From Rhizobium sp. Root1212 (GTDB taxonomy: Bacteria; Pseudomonadota; Alphaproteobacteria; Rhizobiales; Rhizobiaceae), in the NCBI RefSeq assembly GCF_001424985.1, contig NZ_LMDA01000001.1, positions 434,001 to 498,000 of the forward strand: a DNA stretch of 64,000 bases. Reading direction: 5' to 3'. Of this stretch, positions 27,261-37,400 are shown piece by piece (the stretch's first letter is position 1; every line of letters starts with the position of its first letter). A program made the translations under genes and the position numbers. Under the pieces are notes generated by a model. It was not told where the DNA came from, did not search any database, and was given only the letters and a program-made list of their open reading frames with translations.

Positions 27261-27380
27261 TACCCCCCTCTGCCCTGTCGGGCATCTCCCCCTCAAGGGG
27301 GGAGATCGGCGGGAGGCAGCCCCTCGGCCCAATCTCCCCCCTTGAGGGGGAGATGTCAGCGTAGCTGACAGAGGGGGGTA
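27261..27380. repeat. Palindromic intergenic repeat, family A copy 3
   Basis: The element begins TACCCCCCTCTGCCCTGTCG, contains two CTCCCCCTCAAGGGGGGAG-type hairpins, and ends CTGACAGAGGGGGGTA. It sits between ctaE and the DUF983 gene, within the oxidase gene cluster. Confidence 0.9.
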
Positions 27381-27430
27381 TCTCACCTCCGTCCCATAGC
27401 GCATTCGCGGCACCCGCGCGATAGCCCCAA

Positions 27431-27464
27431 AGAGAAAGGGCGGATGCCGCAGCACCCGCCCTTT
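27431..27464 (-). terminator. Terminator after ctaE
   Basis: The stem AAAGGGCGG (27435-27443) / CCGCCCTTT (27456-27464), with an internal GC-rich loop, is followed on the minus strand by CTCTTTGGGG. It lies about 20 bases after the ctaE stop. Together with the repeat it should separate the ctaE transcript from DUF983-surf1-ispH. Confidence 0.75.
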
Positions 27465-27484
27465 CGAAAATCGCTCGCCTCGGA

Positions 27485-28363
27485 TCAGCCGTGGGCGATC
27501 GGGGCGCCCCAGCCGCCCCAGATGTAGACGGCGAAGAACAGGAACAGCCAGACGACGTCGACGAAGTGCCAGTACCAGGCGGCGGCCTCGAAGCCGAAAT
27601 GCTGCTTCGGGGTGAAATCGCCGCGAACCGCGCGGATCAGGCAGACGATCAGGAAGATCGTGCCGACTAGAACGTGGAAGCCGTGGAAACCGGTCGCCAT
27701 GAAGAAGGTGGCGCCGTAGATCGATTCCTTGAAGGCGAACGGAGCGTGCGCGTATTCGTAGCCCTGTACGAAGGAAAACAGCATGCCGAGCAGCACCGTC
27801 AGCGTCAGGCCGTTGATGAGGCCCTTGCGGTCGCCGTGCAGCAGAGCGTGGTGCGCCCAGGTGACGCAGGTGCCCGAGAGCAGCAGGATCACGGTGTTGT
27901 AGAGCGGCAGGTGCCAGGGATCGAGAACCTCGATGCCCTTCGGCGGCCAGACACCGCCGGTAAAGGCCGTGCGGGTTGCCTGGATGGCTTCGCCCGGAAA
28001 CAGGCTGGCATCGAAGAAGGCCCAGAACCAGGCGACAAAGAACATCACTTCCGAAGCGATGAACATGATCATGCCGTAGCGCAGATGCAGCGAGACGACG
28101 CGGGTGTGGTGGCCCTCATGGGCTTCCTTCACCGTATCCGACCACCAGCCGAACATGGTGTAGAGCACGATGGCGAGACCGATGAACAGGACCCACGGAT
28201 TGGCCAGCTCCATGCCGAACAGCTTGAACGAGCCGCCCGAGAGATAGCGCATATAGGCAATGCCGCCGAAAGCCATGACGAAAGCACCGATGGATGCCAG
28301 AAGCGGCCATGGGCTGGGGTCGATGATGTGGTAGTCGTGGTTTTTCTGATGCGCATCGGCCAT
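27485..28363 (-). CDS. ctaE: Cytochrome c oxidase subunit III
   Basis: This 292-residue protein has the seven-helix subunit III pattern with [16 protein letters not shown] at the N terminus, [69 protein letters not shown] and the C-terminal [24 protein letters not shown]. It stabilises the proton-pumping aa3 oxidase in the inner membrane. It is followed by its own terminator and preceded by ctaG 61 bases upstream. Confidence 0.98.
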   Translation of the reverse strand: MADAHQKNHDYHIIDPSPWPLLASIGAFVMAFGGIAYMRYLSGGSFKLFGMELANPWVLFIGLAIVLYTMFGWWSDTVKEAHEGHHTRVVSLHLRYGMIMFIASEVMFFVAWFWAFFDASLFPGEAIQATRTAFTGGVWPPKGIEVLDPWHLPLYNTVILLLSGTCVTWAHHALLHGDRKGLINGLTLTVLLGMLFSFVQGYEYAHAPFAFKESIYGATFFMATGFHGFHVLVGTIFLIVCLIRAVRGDFTPKQHFGFEAAAWYWHFVDVVWLFLFFAVYIWGGWGAPIAHG

Positions 28364-28424
28364 GTGATAATCCCCGATAAGTCTTTCTCTCTCCGTTTCC
28401 GGCTTAGCCGGAAACCCATGTCAA

Positions 28425-29033
28425 TCAAAGCTTTTTGTCAGCGTCTAATGGTTTCGTCGTGACCGCGGCGACCGGCTTCGACGGCTCGCGGGCATAGAAG
28501 GTGTAGGACAGCGTCAGGGTGCGAAGCCCCTTGGTCTCGACGGCCGTGGTAATCTCGGGATCGACGAAGAACACGACCGGCATGGTCATTTCTTCGCCCG
28601 GCTGCAGCGTCGTCTCCGTGAAGCAAAAACACTGCACCTTGTTGAAATAGGCGCCGGCGGCCATCGGCGTGACGTTGAACACCGCCTGGCCTGTCGTCGG
28701 CTTCGACGAAAGGTTCTTTGCCGTGAACTCGACCTGGATCGTCTCGCCGATCTTCGGATTGACCGAGCGCTGCACCGGCTTGAACTCCCAGGGAAGATCG
28801 GAGGCCGTGTTGCTGTCGAAGGTCACCTCGATCGTCTTGTCGAGGATGGTGTCGGAGGCCTGCTCGACGCGCTTGACCGTGCCGTTATAGCCGGTCACGC
28901 GACAGAACATGTCATAGAGCGGCACGGCGGCATAGGCCATGCCGACCATGCCGACGACGAAGGCGAGACAGGAACCGACGATGACGCCGTTTGCCCTGTT
29001 CTTGCTGCCGCCCTGGTTCGAAACGTTGTTCAT
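28425..29033 (-). CDS. ctaG: Cytochrome c oxidase assembly protein CtaG (Cox11)
   Basis: This 202-residue protein delivers copper to the CuB site of subunit I. It has one N-terminal membrane helix ([20 protein letters not shown]), the [16 protein letters not shown] segment with a conserved Cys, and a periplasmic Ig-like domain containing the copper motif CFCF in [18 protein letters not shown]. It lies between coxF and ctaE, all on the same strand. Confidence 0.98.
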   Translation of the reverse strand: MNNVSNQGGSKNRANGVIVGSCLAFVVGMVGMAYAAVPLYDMFCRVTGYNGTVKRVEQASDTILDKTIEVTFDSNTASDLPWEFKPVQRSVNPKIGETIQVEFTAKNLSSKPTTGQAVFNVTPMAAGAYFNKVQCFCFTETTLQPGEEMTMPVVFFVDPEITTAVETKGLRTLTLSYTFYAREPSKPVAAVTTKPLDADKKL

Positions 29034-29045
29034 GCGCTCACCCGA

Positions 29046-29186
29046 TCAGTTGGCCATGCCGTTGCCGACCTTGATCAGCGTCACGACGTAGAACAACACC
29101 ACGAGACAGAAGAGCACGATGCCGAGCGCGATGTTGCGGCCGCGGCGGGATTTCTTCTGGGCGTCGCTGAGTTTGACGAGTTCCAT
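29046..29186 (-). CDS. coxF: CoxF-like 46-residue membrane peptide
   Basis: The reverse strand encodes a 46-residue peptide, [20 protein letters not shown] followed by one membrane helix (about residues 20-39) and a short KVGNGMAN tail. The basic stretch KKSRRGR before the helix predicts the N terminus in the cytosol. Its ATG overlaps the ctaB stop (TGATG) and GGAGG lies 6-7 bases upstream inside ctaB, so it is translationally coupled. Position between ctaB and ctaG and the sequence fit the small CoxF proteins of rhizobial oxidase operons. Their role is not known in detail. Confidence 0.88.
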   Translation of the reverse strand: MELVKLSDAQKKSRRGRNIALGIVLFCLVVLFYVVTLIKVGNGMAN

Positions 29187-30142
29187 CAGAGGGCACCTCC
29201 GGTAATCGGCCACAGGGTCGTGACCAGGTGATCGACCATCAGAGCAGAGAAGATCACGAACAGATAAAGGATCGAATAGGCGAACAGCTTCTTGGCCGGC
29301 ACCATCTTCTCGTCGCCGTCGGGCATGCGCAGCACCAGCAGCGAATACCAGATGAAGGCAAGGCCGAGCGCGGCGGCAAGGGCGCCGTAGCCGATGCTGG
29401 CGAAGCCGAGGATGGCCGGCACAACGCCGATCACGGCGGTCAGCACGGCATAGATGACGATCTGCTTCTTGGTGGTGGCTTCACCGCAGACATTCGGCAT
29501 CATCGGAACCTTCACTGCGCCGTATTCGCGCATCTTGAACAGCGCGAGCGCCCAGAAATGGGCCGGCGTCCAGAGGAAGGTGATGAGGAAGAGAACGATG
29601 CTTTCGATCGAGACGCCGCCGGTGACGCAGGCCCAGCCGATCATCGGCGGGAAAGCGCCGGCCGCACCGCCGATGACGATGTTCTGCGGGGTCGAGCGCT
29701 TGAGCCACATCGTATAGATGACGGCATAGAAGAAGATGGTGAAGGCGAGCAGGCCGGCCGACAGCCAGTTGACTACCAGGCCGAGGATACAGACGGAAAA
29801 GCCCGAGAGCGTCAGGCCGAAGGCGAGCGCCTCCTGCGGCAGGATCTTGCCGGCGGGAATGGGGCGCTTGGCGGTGCGGCTCATGACGGCGTCGATATCG
29901 GCGTCGTACCACATGTTCAGGGCACCGGAGGCTCCGGCGCCCACGGCAATACAGAGAATGGCGATGAAGCCGATGACGGGGTGGATATGCCCCGGCGCCA
30001 GTACCATGCCGGCCAGCGCCGTAAAGACCACCAGCGACATCACCCGCGGCTTCAGAAGCTCAAAGAAATCGCGCGCAGAGGCTTCCGACAGGCGCGGTTG
30101 CCCATCGGCTGCGATTGCTTCGTGATTGTCGAGAAGAGCCAT
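29186..30142 (-). CDS. ctaB: Protohaem IX farnesyltransferase (haem O synthase)
   Basis: This 318-residue UbiA-family prenyltransferase makes haem O, the precursor of haem A for aa3 oxidase. It has about nine membrane helices and the two Asp-rich prenyl-diphosphate motifs: [23 protein letters not shown] and the [26 protein letters not shown] loop. ATG at 30142 is preferred (MALLDNHEA); an in-frame ATG at 30178 preceded by AAGGGG is the alternative and would add 12 residues. It is downstream of ctaD, separated by two strong hairpins. Confidence 0.96.
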   Translation of the reverse strand: MALLDNHEAIAADGQPRLSEASARDFFELLKPRVMSLVVFTALAGMVLAPGHIHPVIGFIAILCIAVGAGASGALNMWYDADIDAVMSRTAKRPIPAGKILPQEALAFGLTLSGFSVCILGLVVNWLSAGLLAFTIFFYAVIYTMWLKRSTPQNIVIGGAAGAFPPMIGWACVTGGVSIESIVLFLITFLWTPAHFWALALFKMREYGAVKVPMMPNVCGEATTKKQIVIYAVLTAVIGVVPAILGFASIGYGALAAALGLAFIWYSLLVLRMPDGDEKMVPAKKLFAYSILYLFVIFSALMVDHLVTTLWPITGGAL

Positions 30143-30196
30143 GTCGTTTCCGTACTCTTTATTTCGAGGCGTTTTCATTTTCACGCCCCTTGTTCC

Positions 30197-30282
30197 GTCA
30201 TCCTCGGGCTTGTCCCGAGGATCTGCTTCACCCCTGCGTCTGCGGTTGGACCGCAGATCCTCGGGACGAGCCCGAGGATGAC
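30197..30282. repeat. Palindromic intergenic repeat, family D copy 1
   Basis: Two 30-base arms (30197-30226 and 30253-30282) pair with a single mismatch; each begins GTCATCCTCGGG or its complement. Each arm is itself a small hairpin (CCTCGGGCTTGTCCCGAGG), and the loop contains TGCGGTTGGACCGCA. A diverged copy lies at 33954-34026. The element is between ctaD and ctaB. Confidence 0.9.
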
Positions 30283-30313
30283 GGCGCGGTTTTAACCCCG
30301 CGCCTCGCAGCAC

Positions 30314-30345
30314 TGGTCAAGCCGCCCTGATCGGCGGCTTGACCA
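30314..30345. repeat. Perfect 13-bp hairpin just after ctaD
   Basis: The arms TGGTCAAGCCGCC (30314-30326) and GGCGGCTTGACCA (30333-30345) enclose a 6-base loop, 9 bases past the ctaD stop codon on the minus strand. No U tract follows, so it looks more like an mRNA 3'-end stabiliser or partial terminator than a full Rho-independent terminator. Confidence 0.85.
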
Positions 30346-30353
30346 TTCTGAGC

Positions 30354-32045
<1,692 letters not shown>

Positions 32046-32061
32046 CTAGCTCCCCTTCAAA

Positions 32062-32943
32062 TTACTGTGCGGCGTTCACGGCAACATCGACGGACTTGTC
32101 CGCGTCGATCGATGCCATGAGGGCCTTGTTCGCTGCGCCAACATTGGTGGCGGCGGCTGCGAACCAGGTGTCATACTTCTCCTGGCTGACGACGCGGATG
32201 GCGATCGGCATATAGGCGTGGTCCTTGCCGCAAAGCTCGGAACACTGGCCGTAATAGAGCCCTTCGCGCTCTGCCTTGAAGAAGGTTTCGTTGAGACGGC
32301 CCGGAACGGCGTCGATCTTCACGCCAAAGGCCGGCATGGCGAAAGCGTGGATGACATCGGCGGCGGTGACGAGCACGCGAACCATCTTGCCGACCGGCAC
32401 GACGACTTCGTTGTCGACGGCGAGCAGGCGCGGATATTCGGTCTTGTCCTCCTTGCCGAGGGAAGCGCGGTCTTCTTCCTTCATCAGCAGGCTATCGAAG
32501 GACAGCGGGTTTTCGCCGACTTCGTATTCATAGGACCAGTACCACTGGTTGCCGGTCGCCTTCAGCGTGATGTCGGGATTTTCCGGCGGGGTGAGCTGCG
32601 CCGTCAGAAGCTGGAACGAAGGAATTGCCAGGAAGAGAAGCACGACGACCGGGCCGAGGGTCCAGACGATCTCGATGGCCGTATTGTGGCTGGTCTTGGA
32701 CGGAACCGGATTGGCCTTCTCGCGGAACTTGACGACCACGGCGACCAGGAGCGCCAGGACGAAAAGCGTAATCGGCACGATGAACCAGAGCGTATAATGC
32801 TCGAACCACGTAATTTCTTCCATAATGCCGGTGGCGGCGGTCTGAAAGTTAGTCTGCCACGCGACCGGCTTGTCAGCCAAGGCGCTGGAAGCAAAAAGCA
32901 GACAGGCAGTGGATGCCAGAGCTGCAAAAGCCTTGTTTTTCAC
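32062..32943 (-). CDS. ctaC: Cytochrome c oxidase subunit II
   Basis: This 293-residue protein starts with GTG at 32943, supported by GGGGAG just upstream. It has a signal peptide (to about residue 23, ASSALA), two membrane helices and the periplasmic CuA domain. CuA ligands are visible: His in VIHAFAMPAFGVK and the CSELCGKDHAYM motif (two Cys, Glu, His, Met). GNQWYWSYEYE is the conserved aromatic electron-entry segment. It is the first gene of the oxidase cluster; an FNR/FixK-type palindrome lies directly upstream. Confidence 0.98.
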   Translation of the reverse strand: MKNKAFAALASTACLLFASSALADKPVAWQTNFQTAATGIMEEITWFEHYTLWFIVPITLFVLALLVAVVVKFREKANPVPSKTSHNTAIEIVWTLGPVVVLLFLAIPSFQLLTAQLTPPENPDITLKATGNQWYWSYEYEVGENPLSFDSLLMKEEDRASLGKEDKTEYPRLLAVDNEVVVPVGKMVRVLVTAADVIHAFAMPAFGVKIDAVPGRLNETFFKAEREGLYYGQCSELCGKDHAYMPIAIRVVSQEKYDTWFAAAATNVGAANKALMASIDADKSVDVAVNAAQ

Positions 32944-32961
32944 AATGTGTCTCCCCTGGGC

Positions 32962-32979
32962 GTTTGATCTGGATCAAAC
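32962..32979 (-). promoter_or_regulatory. FNR/FixK-type box upstream of ctaC
   Basis: The 18-base near-palindrome GTTTGATCTGGATCAAAC contains TTGATCTGGATCAA (32964-32977), a full match to the FNR/FixK/FnrN consensus TTGAT-N4-ATCAA. It is centred about 28 bases upstream of the ctaC start codon, so near or downstream of the likely transcription start. That position predicts repression of the high-oxygen aa3 oxidase under microaerobic conditions. The motif is seen; the regulator and sign are inferred. Confidence 0.75.
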
Positions 32980-33348
32980 CAAAACGCAGAATCCTGCGGT
33001 ACTGAAGCGCTTCAAACCACAGTTTGACCAACGCCGCAACATCTGTCCATTCAACCCCATGCGGCATTTTTGCGCAAAACCTTGCTTTTCGCACAGGGAC
33101 TTGCCAGCATCGCGCCTGCGGGCGCATCTTGTCGATGCGGCCTCTCGCCGCCGGCGCGACCGGCAGGCCGGGACTCTATATCATGGAAAGCGCGGATAGA
33201 GCAGCGCCATCGCCGAAAAGAAGGCGCATAAAGGCCTTGTTTGACGCCGCTTTTCTGCCGTATCCCTGGTGAATGTAGGGGCAAGGGCTTTTCATTTGCG
33301 CGGGCGCACTTCAAGAATAGCCCTGTTGATTCGTACTTCGAGGTTTCC
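32980..33348. other. Intergenic region between ctaC and the IalB-like gene
   Basis: No coding region was found here. It must contain the promoters of two divergent transcription units. No riboswitch or sRNA structure was recognised by eye. Confidence 0.5.
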
Positions 33349-33873
33349 ATGGGCCTGTCCCTCCTTTCGCGGCTCGCAGCCATCGGACTTGCCGCAGCCG
33401 CACTTCCCTTTTCGGCCTTCGCCCAGACCCAGCAGCCCAACACGCCCGGCACGGTGAAATCCAACCACGGCGCCTGGTCGATCGTCTGCGACCAGCCGGC
33501 GGGCGCGACCACCGAGCAATGCGCGCTGATGCAGAACGTCATCGCCGAGGACCGGCCGGAGGTCGGGCTTTCGGTGGTGGTGCTGAAGACCGCCGACCGC
33601 AAGGCGAAGATCCTGCGCGTGCTGGCGCCGCTCGGCGTTCTGCTGCCGAACGGGCTCGGGCTCAATGTCGACGGCAAGGACATCGGCCGCGCCTATTTCG
33701 TGCGCTGCTTCAATGACGGCTGCTATGCCGAAGTCGTGCTGGAAGACGAACTGCTGAAAACCTTCCGCTCGGGCGCGACGGCAACCTTCATCGTGTTCCA
33801 GTCGCCGGAAGAAGGCATCGGCATTCCGGTGGACCTGAAGGGGTTCGGCGAAGGCTATGATGCGCTGCCGTGA
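33349..33873 (+). CDS. Invasion-associated locus B (IalB) family protein
   Basis: From ATG at 33349 this 174-residue protein has a signal peptide (to about residue 25, SAFAQ). The IalB domain is visible in NHGAWSIVCDQPAG, MQNVIAEDRPEVGLSVVVLKT, LRVLAPLGVLLPNGLGLNVDG and FVRCFNDGCYAEVVLEDELL, with Cys pairs likely to form disulfides. IalB of Bartonella contributes to erythrocyte invasion, but the family is widespread in non-pathogenic rhizobia and its general role is unknown. It ends at a strong terminator. Confidence 0.93.
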   Translation: MGLSLLSRLAAIGLAAAALPFSAFAQTQQPNTPGTVKSNHGAWSIVCDQPAGATTEQCALMQNVIAEDRPEVGLSVVVLKTADRKAKILRVLAPLGVLLPNGLGLNVDGKDIGRAYFVRCFNDGCYAEVVLEDELLKTFRSGATATFIVFQSPEEGIGIPVDLKGFGEGYDALP

Positions 33874-33896
33874 GGCGGGTTTAGAAAGAGATACGT

Positions 33897-33925
33897 AAAA
33901 GCGCGCCGTAAGACGCGCTTTTTTG
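33897..33925 (+). terminator. Terminator of the IalB-like gene
   Basis: The stem AAAAGCGCG (33897-33905) / CGCGCTTTT (33914-33922) with an 8-base loop runs into TTTTTTG on the plus strand, 24 bases after the stop codon. Confidence 0.92.
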
Positions 33926-33953
33926 TTTGTGGCGTTTCGCCCGCTCCACACGC

Positions 33954-34026
33954 CGTCATCCTCGGCCGCAGAGCCGAGGATCTATGCCGTGACGCATGGA
34001 TGGTCGGCGCGAGGCCGACCATGACG
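33954..34026. repeat. Palindromic intergenic repeat, family D copy 2 (diverged)
   Basis: GTCATCCTCGG-N8-CCGAGGATC forms the left hairpin and GGTCGGC-N4-GGCCGACC followed by ATGAC forms the right one. The layout resembles 30197-30282, but the two arms no longer match each other along their length. Confidence 0.75.
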
Positions 34027-34054
34027 TAGGAGGGTTGGGCGCGAGGCGACAACC

Positions 34055-35092
34055 TTACTTAACCGCAACGACCGGCCAATCCATCACATCCGCCTTGCCG
34101 CCGGCAAGCCGGCCGCGGCTGCCGGAAACGACGTCGTAGGGGAAACCGAGCGGGATGGCGCTGGCCGCATCGAGGCGGGCGATCTGGTCTTCGGTCAGGC
34201 GGACATCGAGGGCCGCAAGGTTGTCGTCCAGCTGCGCCGTGGTGCGCGGGCCGATGATCGGCAGGGTCGTGCCCTTAGCGAGTACCCAGGCGATGGCGAT
34301 CTGGCCGGCGGGAACGCCCGTCTCCTCCGATATCGCGAGAACCTCATCCACCGTCGCCGTTTTGCGGGCATCGCTTTCGCCGTGGATGACAACACCGAGG
34401 CCTTGCGCCCTGCCCGTCTCGCCCTTGCGATACTTGCCCGTCAAGAGACCGCCGCCGAGCGGCGACCAGCTCACCGTGCCGAGGCCGAAGGCATTGGCCA
34501 TGGGGATCAGTTCCCGCTCCACCGTGCGTTCGACAAGGCTGTATTCGATCTGCAAGGCCGAGATCGGCGACCAGCCGCGCAGGTCGGCAAGGGTCGCGGC
34601 GGTGGCGACACGCCAGGCCGGGAAATCCGAAAGGCCGGCATATAGGATCTTGCCGGAGCGGGCGAGATCGTCCAGGCCGCGGACGATCTCGTCGATCGGG
34701 GTGACATCATCGGGCATGTGCACCCAGAGCAGATCGATACGGTCGGTCTTCAGCCGTTTCAGGCTGGCTTCGACAGACTGGATCATCGCCTTGCGGCTGT
34801 TGCCGGTGCGCTGCAGGCCGCTTGCCGGCGCATCGCCCAGGGAGAATTTGGTGGCAAGCACGATGTCATCACGCTCGCTGGCGATGAACTCTCCCGTCAG
34901 CGTTTCGGACTGACCGAACTGATACTGGTCGGCCGTATCGATGAAATTGCCGCCGGCAGCGCGGTAACCGTCGAAAATCTGCTTTGCCGTCTCGCGGTCG
35001 GCACCATAGCCCCAGCCGGTGCCGAAATTGCCGGTGCCCAGCGAAAGCGACGAAACGCGAAGGCCGGTGCGGCCGAAAACCCTGTAACGCAT
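34055..35092 (-). CDS. Aldo/keto reductase
   Basis: This 345-residue NADPH-dependent oxidoreductase has the AKR barrel and catalytic tetrad: Asp and Tyr in FIDTADQYQFGQSE, Lys in IVLATKFSLG, and His in LLWVHMPDD. The cofactor segment is IIGPRTTAQLDDNLAAL near the C terminus. ATG at 35092 is chosen because AAGGA sits 7 bases upstream; in-frame ATGs at 35098 and 35107 are less well placed. Substrate unknown. It is divergent from a TetR gene, and two matching operators lie between them, so it is probably the gene that regulator controls. Confidence 0.95.
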   Translation of the reverse strand: MRYRVFGRTGLRVSSLSLGTGNFGTGWGYGADRETAKQIFDGYRAAGGNFIDTADQYQFGQSETLTGEFIASERDDIVLATKFSLGDAPASGLQRTGNSRKAMIQSVEASLKRLKTDRIDLLWVHMPDDVTPIDEIVRGLDDLARSGKILYAGLSDFPAWRVATAATLADLRGWSPISALQIEYSLVERTVERELIPMANAFGLGTVSWSPLGGGLLTGKYRKGETGRAQGLGVVIHGESDARKTATVDEVLAISEETGVPAGQIAIAWVLAKGTTLPIIGPRTTAQLDDNLAALDVRLTEDQIARLDAASAIPLGFPYDVVSGSRGRLAGGKADVMDWPVVAVK

Positions 35093-35143
35093 GCTCATGT
35101 CCTTCATCCCTGTCAAAGGCGTTGCCGCCGGCTGGAAATTTAA

Positions 35144-35157
35144 ATGACGATCGTCAT
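35144..35157. promoter_or_regulatory. TetR operator, site 1
   Basis: ATGACGATCGTCAT is a perfect 14-base palindrome, preceded by TTTAA. It lies 52-65 bases upstream of the aldo/keto reductase start and 65-78 bases upstream of the tetR start. A sister site lies 27 bases away, start to start. Confidence 0.8.
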
Positions 35158-35170
35158 GTATTGCCTTTAA

Positions 35171-35184
35171 ATGACGAGCGTCAT
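35171..35184. promoter_or_regulatory. TetR operator, site 2
   Basis: ATGACGAGCGTCAT matches site 1 except for one central base and is also preceded by CTTTAA. The shared left flank (TTTAAATGACGA) extends the match beyond the palindrome. It lies 38-51 bases before the tetR start, a normal place for autorepression. Confidence 0.8.
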
Positions 35185-35221
35185 ATATTTTGTCAAGCAG
35201 AATTTCTCGAAGGAGAGCGGG

Positions 35222-35770
35222 ATGCGTCCCAGCAAGGAACAGGCGAAGGAAAACCGGCAGCGTATCCTCGATACGGCCGCCAGGCTGTTTCGCGAAAACG
35301 GCATCCACGCGGTGGGGGTCGATGCGATCATGAAAGGAGCCGGACTGACCCATGGCGGCTTCTATGGACACTTCAAATCCAAGACCGACCTTGCCGGGCA
35401 GGCACTCGCCCATGCCATGGATGACATGATGAAAGCCGATGCGCTGAATGGCTCGCTGGACGATTTCGCACAATCATATCTTTCGCCCGACCACCGTGCT
35501 GCCGCCGGAGCGGGTTGCACGGTGGCGGCGCTCGGGGCCGAACTCGCCCGCCTGCCCGATGCGGAGCGAGGTCCGGTAACGGATCATGTGCGCGCGCTGA
35601 TCGGGCTGATGGAAAAATTGCAGGAGGGCGATGGCCGGGCACCCGACCGGGCCCGCGCGATTGCCGATGTCGCAAGCTTCGTCGGTGCGCTCGTCATGGC
35701 TCGCGCCGTCAACGACACAGTGCTTTCGGATGAAATCCTGGAAAGCGTGCGCCGTCGTGTCACCGGTTGA
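35222..35770 (+). CDS. TetR/AcrR family transcriptional regulator
   Basis: This 182-residue protein starts at ATG 35222 with AAGGAG 5 bases upstream. The N-terminal domain is a typical TetR HTH: NRQRILDTAARLFRENGIHAVGVDAIMKGAGLTHGGFYGHFKSKTDLAGQA in residues 11-61. The C-terminal ligand domain contains a single cysteine-bearing segment (AGAGCTVAALGAELARLP), a feature of several TetR proteins that respond to electrophiles or oxidants. It probably represses itself and the divergent aldo/keto reductase through the two palindromes between them. Confidence 0.95.
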   Translation: MRPSKEQAKENRQRILDTAARLFRENGIHAVGVDAIMKGAGLTHGGFYGHFKSKTDLAGQALAHAMDDMMKADALNGSLDDFAQSYLSPDHRAAAGAGCTVAALGAELARLPDAERGPVTDHVRALIGLMEKLQEGDGRAPDRARAIADVASFVGALVMARAVNDTVLSDEILESVRRRVTG

Positions 35771-35855
35771 TCGCTCCCCGATGCCGCCGCTCCGCTTGCC
35801 CTCGAAACGCCTAATCTCTACATAAGCCTGCACCAACACATGCAGGAGCACCGCC

Positions 35856-37271
35856 ATGAACACCGATCTCATCAAACTGTTCGACAGCGACGAGGCGGCG
35901 GTGCGCAAGGTGCTGGCCGATACGCTCGCCGGCGCCGATGATGGCGAACTCTTCATCGAACATATCCAGTCGGAGGCGCTGTCCTTCGACAACGGCCGCC
36001 TCAAGGGCGGCAGCTTCAACACCGATCAGGGTTTTGGCCTGCGCGCGGTGGCGGGGGAAGCCGTCGGCTATGCCCATGCCGGCGATCTTTCGCTGGCGGC
36101 GCTGAAGCGCGCGGCGGATGCCGTGGGCGCGGTGACGCGCGGTTATTCGGGCACCTATGCCGCAGCCCCCCAGCGCACCAACGTCAAGCTCTATGGCGAC
36201 GGCAATCCGATCGGCGAGCCGAGTTTCGAAGCCAAAGTCGCCCTGCTTTCCGAGATCGACGCCTATCTGCGCGCCAAGGACCCGAAGGTGCGGCAGGTGA
36301 CGGCTTCCATCGCCGCCGCCTGGCAGGTGGTCGATATCCTGCGCGCCGATGGCGAGCGCATGCACGACATCCGCCCGATGACGCGGCTCAATATCTCCGT
36401 CGTCGTCGGCGATGGCGACCGGCAGGAATCCGGCTCCTATGGCGTCGGCGGCCGTCGCGGTTTCGGCGATTTCATCGTGACCGAAAGCTGGCAGCGTGGC
36501 GCCGACGAGGCGCTGCGGCAGGCGCTGGTCAATCTCGAAGCGATCGAGGCGCCGGCTGGCACCATGGATGTGGTGCTCTCCTCCGGCTGGCCGGGCGTGA
36601 TGCTGCACGAAGCCGTCGGCCACGGGCTGGAAGGCGATTTCAACCGCAAGAAGACCTCTGCCTTCGCCGGGTTGATGGGCGAGCAGGTCGCGGCCAAGGG
36701 CGTGACCGTCGTCGATGACGGCACGATCGAGGCCCGCCGCGGCTCGCTGACCATCGATGACGAAGGCACGCCTTCCGGCTATAATGTGCTGATCGATGAC
36801 GGCAAGCTCGTCGGCTACATGCAGGACCGCCAGAATGCCCGACTGATGGGCATGAAGCCGACCGGCAACGGCCGGCGCGAAGGTTACGCCCATGTGCCGA
36901 TGCCGCGCATGACCAACACCTACATGCTCTCCGGCGACAAGACGCCGGAGGAGATCATCTCCTCGGTGAAGAAGGGCATCTACGCCGTCTCCTTCGGCGG
37001 CGGACAGGTGGATATCACGTCCGGCAAATTCGTCTTCGGCTGCACCGAGGCCTATCTGATCGACAACGGCAAGGTCGGTGCGCCGGTCAAGGGCGCGATG
37101 CTGATCGGCAACGGCCCGGATGCGATGAAGCGCATCACCATGATCGGCAACGACATGAAGCTCGACAGCGGCATGGGCAATTGCGGCAAGGCCGGTCAAT
37201 GGGTGCCGGTCGGCGTCGGTCAGCCTCATCTGCGCATGAACGACATGACGGTGGGTGGCACCAAGGCCTAA
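35856..37271 (+). CDS. tldD: Metalloprotease TldD
   Basis: This 471-residue protein shows the TldD zinc motif HEAVGHGLEGD (HExxxH) in GWPGVMLHEAVGHG, together with the family segments DDEGTPSGYNVLIDDGKLVGYMQDRQNA, RMTNTYMLSGDKTPEEIISSV and FGCTEAYLIDNGKVGAPVKGAMLIGNGP. TldD acts with TldE (PmbA) as a heterodimeric protease that trims unfolded peptides and antitoxins such as CcdA; the tldE gene is not in this window. It is separated from the tetR gene by 85 bases. Confidence 0.97.
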   Translation: MNTDLIKLFDSDEAAVRKVLADTLAGADDGELFIEHIQSEALSFDNGRLKGGSFNTDQGFGLRAVAGEAVGYAHAGDLSLAALKRAADAVGAVTRGYSGTYAAAPQRTNVKLYGDGNPIGEPSFEAKVALLSEIDAYLRAKDPKVRQVTASIAAAWQVVDILRADGERMHDIRPMTRLNISVVVGDGDRQESGSYGVGGRRGFGDFIVTESWQRGADEALRQALVNLEAIEAPAGTMDVVLSSGWPGVMLHEAVGHGLEGDFNRKKTSAFAGLMGEQVAAKGVTVVDDGTIEARRGSLTIDDEGTPSGYNVLIDDGKLVGYMQDRQNARLMGMKPTGNGRREGYAHVPMPRMTNTYMLSGDKTPEEIISSVKKGIYAVSFGGGQVDITSGKFVFGCTEAYLIDNGKVGAPVKGAMLIGNGPDAMKRITMIGNDMKLDSGMGNCGKAGQWVPVGVGQPHLRMNDMTVGGTKA

Positions 37272-37400
37272 GGGTCGGAAAGACGCGTTATAAAATCGGC
37301 ACTTAGCGACGGCCGGGCCGGAACCAAAAGCTCTCCTTCAGAGTTCAGAGCAAATCCCGACGCAATCGGGCCGTTTTGAACGATCACAAGGAGAGATATC

